Shown here: in pieces, positions 56,357-64,000 of the stretch | Numbering within the stretch: the first letter of the stretch is position 1 | Layout: every line of letters starts with the position of its first letter | NCBI GenBank assembly: GCA_018873245.2 | Contig: JAEMBT020000009.1 | Location: forward strand, 3,956,242-4,020,241 | DNA length: 64,000 nucleotides | Reading direction: 5' to 3' | DNA from: Archegozetes longisetosus | Lineage: Eukaryota > Arthropoda > Arachnida > Sarcoptiformes > Trhypochthoniidae | Notes under the pieces: generated by a model | Told to the model about the DNA's origin: nothing | What the model saw: only the letters and a program-made list of their open reading frames with translations | Databases searched by the model: none | Program-made: the position numbers and the translations under genes

Positions 56357-56562
56357 TTGGGTTGTCAAGGAATTAATGTCTGATTAAGTGAAGGGTATGT
56401 TCAAATCTTGTCTAAAAAATAGGAGGGGAATCGAAAATTTAGTCACAAGGTGGAGGCTATCATAGATAATTCAGGTCAATATATTATTGATTAACTTCTT
56501 CGTTTATAAAATAATAAACTTTTTTGGTTTGAGAATCGGACATTAATTCCTTGACAACTCAA
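56357..56562 (+). mobile_element. 206-bp mariner remnant keeping only the transposase tail
   Basis: The left terminus TTGGGTTGTCAAGGAATTAA and the right terminus (reverse-complemented) TTGAGTTGTCAAGGAATTAA have TA on the left only. Near the right end the plus strand encodes, with one frameshift, N-L-V-T-R-W and then EAIIDNSGQYIID and a stop, the last residues of a mariner transposase. It parallels the deletion at 41739-42759, though that one also keeps the N-terminus. Confidence 0.8.
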
Positions 56563-57108
56563 CTTAATCATCTCTGTTTTATTATTGCTTCTAAACAAGA
56601 ATAATTAAACTAATATCAATTAACAAATTAGTATTTCTTAAGTTATCTTAAATTTTATGAATTATTCAGTCATTAAGATCTAGCATATTAAGAATGAAAA
56701 CGGCTTCAAAACCATGGAAAAAAGTTGATAAAGTTTAACCATAGAAAATGTTGATAAGGTAATAAAGTTTATTAGAACATAATTTGCCGAAGAGAACAGA
56801 TAAAATTAACAACTAAATCATATTGGATAAAAAACTTTAAAGAGATTGCTCTAAACGCTCCTTTGATGATATATAACGAGAATTTATGTTACAAAACCAC
56901 TGTTGCATTTAATTTTTAATAACTTCTTTTGGCAGCCGTTTGTGCAAAGTTTTATCAGTTATTACTAACTTCGTTTTCTTTTTACAAAACAAACTTTTTC
57001 ATTCACATTTTCTCATAGAAATTGAAAAAGTATTTTAAATAATCTGAAGTATAATTTCATTTTATAAATTTTTATGAGATTTAAAGTGTTCGTGGCTTAA
57101 AGCAAATA
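56563..57108. other. Upstream region of the F-box gene
   Basis: No ORF or repeat. It probably includes the promoter and 5' UTR of the gene at 57109, but no element can be named. Confidence 0.4.
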
Positions 57109-58620
57109 ATGGATCAAATTGTGATGGAAGAGAATCGAGCTATTGAACAAATGATTGACAATCTGTTTAATTTCGATGACGATATTTATAGAGAATCATT
57201 TGATAGATTTCGTGATGATTTGTGTGAAGTTATAGTCAGTTATTTATCATTTGAAGACAAAGTTAGTTTTGAATGCGTTTCAAAACAGTTTCAAAGATGT
57301 ATTTATAACAAACAATATTCTATTGAATTAATTCGTGGATTCATTCCGACTGTGTGTATGAAATCAGACAAACAACTGGAAAAATACAAACCAGAATCAG
57401 AAGATGTGAGATTTCCGCTAACCAAATATTCCCATAGAGTCATGAAAACTCTTAAAAAAAATCCTCAAAAAATGGATACAAAGGGATTCGAAATTATTTT
57501 GCAGAAATGTCAATTCTTAAATAAAATCCTAATAGTCGATAACTACTTCAAAAATAGAGATGAAATCTTGCAACTAATTATTAGATATTGTAATTTTGTG
57601 AATGATATCGCATTTTGTTTCGAGGCTATTCCTGAAAAAACATTGATTGAATTTGGAGAGAAATTCGGACCTAACCTAAAAGCCATCAGATTTTTCGCTC
57701 CAATCGTTCAAAGTAATAAAACTCTTCTGAGATATTGTCCTAATTTAGAAACAATAAATTGGACCAGAGTTCAAGATATTACTGATAGTAATGAGATACT
57801 AGTTCCTAAAGTAAGCGAAGTCGGATTCTATGAAATAAACGACATCAAGCTTATCGAAATATTTGCGAACAATCATAAGAGAACTATAAAGCGATTGAGA
57901 ATTAACTGTTATGATGATCACAACAAAGATTCGTTAGACACTTTATTCAAGTCGATTTCATCTTTTGAAAACTTAGAACATTTGAAACTTTACTTCTCGA
58001 CTAACAATGGATTTTCGGAAGCTGTCGAGCAAAATATGAGAAACATAGCTCTTAAATGCAAGAAATTAAGCTACTTATCGATCACTTTATCCAAAGGAAA
58101 ATTTGCCATTTATTTCATTAACTCTTTGCAATATTTCGTTCAATTGAAAAACCTAAATTTTTTATGTTATTTCGGCGGAGAAGAAGTTCCAAAAACATCC
58201 ATTAAAGTGAATCATTTTCCGAAACTCTTAACTCATTTCAAGTTACATTATCCAAAAATTGATGACAACTTTTTCGAAGACATTCAATTATTTTTACCTC
58301 AACTACAATACTTAGAAATATCAGTTGAAAATATGACCGATACTGCTATGAACTCTTTGGCAAAGTTGAAGAATATTAAATTTCTCAGAATAAATTCTAA
58401 TACTTTGAATAAAAAGTACTTCACATCTTTAACAGTTGAAGGAATGAGTCATGTTATTGATAATTGTCTTAAACTTGAATCCATTGTATTTTCCGATTTT
58501 CGATTAGTACCAGAACAATGTGTAAAAGCCTTGGAATTTAAGTATAAGAAGTACGAAATATTCGGAAAAAAAGATAGAAGAAATTCTGAATACATGAATC
58601 TTTGGGTTAAACTTCATTAA
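57109..58620 (+). CDS. F-box / leucine-rich-repeat protein, intact single exon
   Basis: 503 residues in one open frame, the cleanest gene in the window. An F-box lies at about residues 37-75 (RFRDDLCEVIVSYLSFEDKV then S-F-E-C-V-S-K-Q-F-Q-R), preceded by an acidic leader. The remainder is built of repeated leucine-rich segments such as LEHLKLYFSTNN, CKKLSYLSITLSKGK, LPQLQYLEISVENM and LKNIKFLRINSNTLN, spaced about 25-30 residues as in LRR solenoids. The F-box would bind Skp1 in an SCF ubiquitin ligase and the LRRs would pick the target protein. The first of two close methionines is used as start; the second, five codons on, is equally possible. Families of such single-exon F-box proteins are large in mites. 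Substrate unknown. Confidence 0.88.
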   Translation: MDQIVMEENRAIEQMIDNLFNFDDDIYRESFDRFRDDLCEVIVSYLSFEDKVSFECVSKQFQRCIYNKQYSIELIRGFIPTVCMKSDKQLEKYKPESEDVRFPLTKYSHRVMKTLKKNPQKMDTKGFEIILQKCQFLNKILIVDNYFKNRDEILQLIIRYCNFVNDIAFCFEAIPEKTLIEFGEKFGPNLKAIRFFAPIVQSNKTLLRYCPNLETINWTRVQDITDSNEILVPKVSEVGFYEINDIKLIEIFANNHKRTIKRLRINCYDDHNKDSLDTLFKSISSFENLEHLKLYFSTNNGFSEAVEQNMRNIALKCKKLSYLSITLSKGKFAIYFINSLQYFVQLKNLNFLCYFGGEEVPKTSIKVNHFPKLLTHFKLHYPKIDDNFFEDIQLFLPQLQYLEISVENMTDTAMNSLAKLKNIKFLRINSNTLNKKYFTSLTVEGMSHVIDNCLKLESIVFSDFRLVPEQCVKALEFKYKKYEIFGKKDRRNSEYMNLWVKLH

Positions 58621-58988
58621 TCAGTATTATGCTTTCATCTATAGTAGAGTTCGTTTGCATATGGACGCCCCGATAATAAGAAAGTCTATCTCGGGTTAAC
58701 CTCTTTCTCGGATTTTGTTTTAAACATTGAGCTCACATCATACTTTATTCATATAATAAAATTCAATATATGTTCCAATGGAAAAAAATTTATAAATAAT
58801 CATGTTTAAAAACTCTTGATCACAACAGAATTTAATGCTAATCAAATTTAACTTTAAGAGAATGCGCAATCAATTTGCGTTATGTTCATTATAAACAATA
58901 TAATATTAATGATCATTACATAACATCAAAGCTTTAGTTTTTATTTATATCAATAAAGCATTAATCAAGTGTTTTATTAGGATTTAAA
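58621..58988. other. Spacer after the F-box gene
   Basis: No feature supported beyond a probable 3' UTR. The patch at 58650-58720 is somewhat richer in G+C but unrecognised. Confidence 0.4.
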
Positions 58989-60936
58989 ATGTTTAATTCA
59001 ATCAACAATAAATTGATTCATTTATCTAATGGCTCGCCAAATAAGAGAACTCCTCTTATTCTTATTAATAATGATATTAATCAAAAAATGGGTGAAAAAC
59101 GGAAAAATGCGTTTCACATCCAATATTACGAGAACAAAACAAAAACTTTTAAGAAATTCAGTCAGTATTCAATTAGATATCATTAACACATGCATTAATT
59201 AATTAACTAATGATTAATCTTATTTAAGGGAAATGAGTACACACGAAAAAGTAGCAAAAAAGTTAAGAGTAAAGAGTTTACAGAAGTCAAAGTTTGATGT
59301 AATAGAAAGTGTTTTGAGAAAATCCCATTAGAAATACAAATGAAATCTTTCAAACAGTATTTTATGAAAAATAATTAACATCAAAAATACAATTTAAATT
59401 TCTATATTCTATTTAGTTTTTACGGATTGAGTGATTATAATTTACAATCAAATAAACTGGCTGCACTTCTAGTGAGAGATAAAATTAAATCAAAATCAAT
59501 AGATTCTGTGATAAAAAGAGAGTGTGTTTGGCATTACTTTTTCGAATTCAATGGTGAAAAAACTCAAGTTTGTAAAACATTTTTACCAAAACTTTATCAA
59601 ATTTGTGGACAACGAATTAAAACAATACAAAAAAAAGTTAAAACAGGGATCAGTACTTTCTGACAAAAGGGGTATTCATGAAAATAAACTTAAAACCGAT
59701 ATATCAGTTTGGGTTTCATTGCATGAATTTTTGAAACTGATTCCAAGCTCTCCATCGCATTATAGATCCACTAAAACAGATAAACTTTTTTCAAAGATAC
59801 AGATCTAAATTTAATTAAATTGTACAATAGTTTTAGAGAATGATTCTCAAAAAATAAGAGTAAACCTTTAAAGTTATGTGAAAGTTCATTCTCTAATTAT
59901 TTTAACACTCATTGCAATTATGGGTTTCGTTTGCCTCGAATAGATAGATGTGATTTTTGCACTAAATTTGAAAATCTTGAAAGTTTGACTTCAGAAAACA
60001 ACATTGAATTTGAGAATCATCTTAAAAAAGTTTATGAACACCAAAACTTGAAAAACCTACTCATTAATTGCAATAAAACGATATCTATTGAATTTGATTA
60101 TAATGCTAATAAAGTTTTACCCAAATTAAACAACTCTGAGCGATATTATAAAAGAGGTTTATATCTTTATTTAGCTAATTATCACATTCATTCTCAAAAT
60201 ATTTCTTTCATGTTTCACGCTCTTGAAGGTGAAGCCAAGAAAGCGCCAACTTTGTTAGTAGTTATTTGTATTATGTATTAGACTTCGCTGTAACACTGAC
60301 TTAGATTTGATTGATCAATTTTGTTTTCTGAGTGATGCAGCCGGAAGTCAGAACAGAAATTCGACAATAATTAAATTTTGCATTTTTATATCTATATTGC
60401 TTGATATAAAAATTATTCACTTATATCCTGTTAGAGGCCATTCTTATAATATTTGTGATACTAATTTCGCAAATATTGGCAAAGAATTCAAAAAAATATC
60501 AATTCTTCAAACTCCTAATGATTATTTAGAGATGATTAATAAAAGAAAAAAGTTTAAAATTGTTAAAACTCCTGTATCAGATTTCGAACAATGCCTTAAT
60601 AACTATATTGTTAGAAAAGATTTAATTAAAATCTCTAAAATGCGAAGAATTGATTATTTTCCAAATGGAGATGTGATTTTCTCTTATGATTATGAATTGG
60701 GTTCAATTAAAAATAATTTGTTGAAAACTGATTTAGATGAAATCAAAAACTGTATGAAACACATAAAAATAGCCGAAGAATCTACTTCATCTTATAAGAA
60801 AATAAAAGATTTAATGTCATTATTAGACTATTTGAATGTAAAAAACAGAAAATTTTATATTGACTTTTTATCTCAATTTAATTGTAATTCTGAAGAATCA
60901 GATTATTCTGATGAATCTGATCTAGAATATGTTTAA
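58989..60936 (+). pseudogene. DDE transposase-like gene of unassigned superfamily, broken
   Basis: Several frames on one strand line up into one protein. The first part has a basic stretch (58989-59186, then G-N-E-Y-T-R-K-S-S-K-K near 59231) and a cysteine pair C-N-R-K-C near 59300. Next come 59427-59663 and the overlapping 59524-59808 (frameshift; contains RGIHENKLK and IPSSPSHYRSTKTDKL), then LPRIDRCDFCTKFENL at 59931. The last part (60307-60936) has DQFCFLSDAAGSQNRNSTII, HLYPVRGHSYNICDTNF and an acidic tail. The order of basic leader, cysteine pair, R-G-x-H, C-x2-C, S-D-x-x-G-x-Q-N-R-N, G-H-(S/T) is that of an arthropod transposase-like family whose superfamily I cannot name safely. Stops and frameshifts at four or more points make it a pseudogene. 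No terminal repeats were found. Confidence 0.55.
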
Positions 60937-62796
60937 TTACACGTTACAAATAATAAATTTCATATTTAAGTTTCAATGAGTTTGATTTTTGTAAACATTT
61001 TTGAAACGCAACTTTTAGTGCGTTTTACTCGTTTCAATACTTTAAGAGATAGGCTTTTTTATTATCAGGGCATTCATATGTTTGTCCGTCATTCTGAAAT
61101 TTCAATTTGTGATCATCGTTAAGACGAGATATTGGTATCATTAAACTCATCATAACCTTTGGAATAGAGATAAAGTATTATGTTTATTGAAAAGTGATCA
61201 CCCAAAAATTCGATAATAAAGATTATTGGTTCTAACTTAAAAATCTAATAACATATTAGTATCAGATTTTTACTGAAGATAGAAGTGCATTGCAAAAGTG
61301 TACAGAAATAACTACATGTTAAAAGGCATAAAGTGTCTGTCAATAGCTCATTTGTTAGTTAGTCAATTGAACTTTCATATAAAACTCGACATTTAATCTT
61401 AGGTAGAAATAAAATTAACAGAGAGACTGATAGCATTTTTCCTATTGTTAATCAATCACTATTTGAAGCTTTGACTGCCAAAGGAACTTCTTATCTATCT
61501 CAAAATATCAAAAGAGTTCATTGAAGCGTTATTATTTATATGTTGTGTTTAACGCTTTAGTTATTCAATATTTTTTTAATCTGAGCCTTAAGTTTAAGAT
61601 TATGAGTATAGGAAATATTGAAGATTGCTTCAAAATTGAAGATAGCTGAAATTATTAAGAGTAAAACTAATCGAACTTTTGATATCTTTATCTAACTTTT
61701 AGTTTGACTCCAGCTAGGTTTAATATGAATTAAATTTTGCACTAATAATCATTCGTATAATATGTAAATCATTCAAGTTACATTTTTGCTTTTATACTTT
61801 TAGAACTTTTAGCGAAGACTTATCTCTGTTATTTTACCATTAGTTAAGATTCGAAAGTTAACTGAAATCAAAATTTATAAGAATATGTCTTAGTGTATAC
61901 GTTTTGATGTTTTAGCCTCAAACGTAAGGCTCAGATTTTAAAAAATTCGATAAGTGAATCAAACTAAATGAATAAAACTTAATACTGAATATCAATTTTT
62001 AGTTCGGATTTTATTATTGTTATGAAGCCTTTTGATAATTGAAAGTAGAGAAGAGGCTCCTCTTGCAGTCAAAGTTTCAATTACTCTATGACTTGGTTTT
62101 CCTGGATTACAAAATTGTTAAAAGCTACTCAAAATAAGGAAGAAAGAATAGTAATAATATGATTGAAGAGTGCATCTCTCAGGTTTTTACTGTTAACTTT
62201 TGGTAAGAGGTGATTAAAGATTTATGTGAAAATTCGCTAAAAACAAAAATTCAAGACACGTGAAATGGTCAAAACTACCTTTGATATAAAAAAGTAAATA
62301 ATGTAAAATTTCAGATATTAAAAGTAATTGTGAAATTAAACATAAAGAAATATGTCATATTGTTTATAAAAACGAGGATTGTTTTACCTAGTTAACTATT
62401 AGTATGATTGATAAATTCGTAGAATAGTGATTTTCAGCGATTTTTCAACAAATCATTCAAATATGACCTAAATGATGATGATTGACCTGATCCACCAGTT
62501 AATATCACTTGCCAAAAATTTTCGAAATTTCTCTTTCTTGAATGAAATAAAGAAGAAAATAGTCTGCTTAAATAGTTAGGTACTTTTAGAACTCAAGCCT
62601 TCGCCACTTGAAAAATACTACATGTAACTTGATGCTTTTCTCCTGTTAACATATCCACTAGTTCTGCTTACTGTCTAACCCACTGCTACCTGCGGTTGAT
62701 CAGGTCTTCTCTCAAGAGGTTATCTGAGGTAGATTCGAAAAAGTCATAGTAGAATCCAAACCTACAGTCAAAGTCCTCTGAATGAGAGATCTAACC
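60937..62796. other. 1.9-kb gene-free stretch
   Basis: No ORF with recognisable content and no inverted repeat. A patch of higher G+C at about 62640-62790 was not identified. Confidence 0.4.
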
Positions 62797-63950
62797 TAGA
62801 GATTAAAATTTTAGTCTGTTTAGTCTTAGTCTTAGTCTGAGGCTAGTACTAAGAATTACTTTAGTCTTTAGTCTGATGACTAACAAGTAAGACTAGAGAC
62901 TACAAAATGATGATGAGATTAAAACTAAAGGCTAAACCTTAGTTTAGTCCGACTAATCCTTAGTCGAACTATAATAACATTTCCATAATATAGATTGTAC
63001 AAAATCCAGCTAATTTACTCAAATAAACTCAAATATTGAGTACAATTTTTCTTTAATATTACGCATCGATTAGATGCAGCTATGAATAAGGTTCGAAATG
63101 AGTAAAAGAAAAGTCAACTTTTTAATCATAAAGTTGAGATAAAAACAAAATTAGTATTTAAAATGGTCTTATCAATAAAGTAAAGAGTTTTATTTATAAA
63201 ACTTATTTATCAAATAAGTCTTATGATCGAACTAGAGAAAAACTTGCTGATAAATTTGGTAAAAAAGGATTAAAAAGTACGACTATAATTGGCATTAATA
63301 GCATTAATAAGCATATGTTGTAGAGAACATTTCTGAACACTATTTTGTAAACTACATTAGATCAATAAAAGTTCATTTTGACAGATCAAGTTTTCAGTAT
63401 ATGAGTAATTAATATTACTTGCGATTAAAATATCAAATTGTAAAAGCTTTTAACCGCTTTATCTGAGTTTAGTATTATTTTGGACGATCTGTATAAATAA
63501 GCATTTCATTATGCAAAAATGTTTGCCTCTCAAAGCATCCTTCTTAATATTACCATATTTTTTTCCTTTATAAGTTTGATTCATTCTTGACTATAAAATT
63601 ATTTTACATGTTATTTATGAGAAAAAGTTTTCTTTTATTATACAGAAATCATTGTTTACAAACGAAATGTCGATTACGGTCAAGAGTTTAGTTATAAGCG
63701 TTTGAAACAAGTTGATTATAATGGTTAAATTTCAATCTTAAAGATATAAGCTTTTTATAGACTTTTATAAGCCTTTTAAATTTTGAAAGCTTTCCAAAAG
63801 GCCACCCTTCGACTAATTCCTTGAATTTATACTATTTAATGCAGGCTAAGAGTCCAAACTAAGATAAAGAATTTTAGTCTAAGCCTAAGGCTAAATACTA
63901 GGAGGTTGAGACGGACTAAAACTACAGACTAAGCTATACTTTAGTCTGAC
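62797..63950 (+). mobile_element. Deleted copy of the 48-51 kb hAT element
   Basis: The left end TAGAGATTAAAATTTTAGTC and following TTAGTC hexamers match the left end at 47963. The 3' part (63840-63949: GACTAA words, then GGACTAAAACTACAGACTA and CTATACTTTAGTC) matches 50850-50958. It stops matching near 63949, about 55 bp short of the expected terminus. The interior is about 1 kb of rearranged, non-coding sequence with no transposase frame. It is therefore a non-autonomous, 3'-truncated relative. Confidence 0.8.
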
Positions 63951-64000
63951 AGAAAGATAATGATAGATTTTCAAATTGCTGCGAAAATTACTATTTCTAG

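Noticed and set aside
1..64000. CRISPR arrays, rRNA genes, tRNA genes, bacterial operons
   Set aside because: No regular spacer-repeat array or rRNA block was seen; the only tRNA-like sequence is the SINE head, which lacks a complete tRNA fold and is bounded by target duplications.

Overview
The window looks like nuclear DNA of an arthropod, most likely an acariform mite. The base composition is strongly A+T-rich, introns are very short (45-76 bp where I could define both splice sites), and there are short TTAGG-type tracts. The recognisable genes are chemosensory receptors (gustatory-receptor type and ionotropic-receptor type) and an F-box/leucine-rich-repeat protein of the kind greatly expanded in mites. 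The mite assignment is inference; a protein search would settle it.

Layout. 1-9 kb: a long foldback repeat, a forward gustatory receptor (GR; 1637-2996) with a probable 4-bp deletion in exon 2, a decayed hAT transposon zone, a GR fragment carrying a textbook 193-bp hAT MITE, and an intact reverse-strand GR (7317-8675). 9-18.4 kb: a heavily decayed Ty3/gypsy-like retroelement (primer site, gag with CCHC knuckle, protease, RT, RNase H and a separate envelope-like remnant), interrupted by at least three other elements, with a 40-bp tandem repeat. 19-28 kb: foldback elements, a GR with one nonsense codon (20247-21585), a Tc1-type transposon and a second GR fragment. 28-33 kb: a 55-codon zinc-ribbon-like ORF, a duplicated fragment of an unidentified membrane protein, and a tRNA-derived SINE with 15-bp target duplications. 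34-37 kb: a four-exon ionotropic receptor with one in-frame stop. 37-48 kb: an empty stretch, a mariner element with a hAT MITE inside it, further hAT derivatives, a 5'-truncated GR and another intact GR (45858-47209). 48-51 kb: a hAT transposon whose transposase is split by a TTAA-type (piggyBac-like) MITE. 51-64 kb: more MITEs, the intact F-box gene (57109-58620), a broken DDE transposase of unassigned superfamily and a deleted relative of the hAT element.

The four long GR loci share one architecture: a first coding exon of exactly 357 codons, a second of 90 nt (86 nt in the first gene) and a third of 60-69 nt. Two (7317-8675 and 45858-47209) read intact to about 409 residues; the others show graded decay. 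Three pairs of duplicated segments (about 5.4-6.4 with 26.0-26.9 kb; 20.0-20.7 with 41.6-44.1 kb; 9.2-9.8 with 53.0-54.0 kb) each carry transposon insertions in only one copy, so the other copy preserves or approximates the pre-insertion site. This is the most informative structure in the window. I found no prokaryotic operons, CRISPR arrays or rRNA genes.
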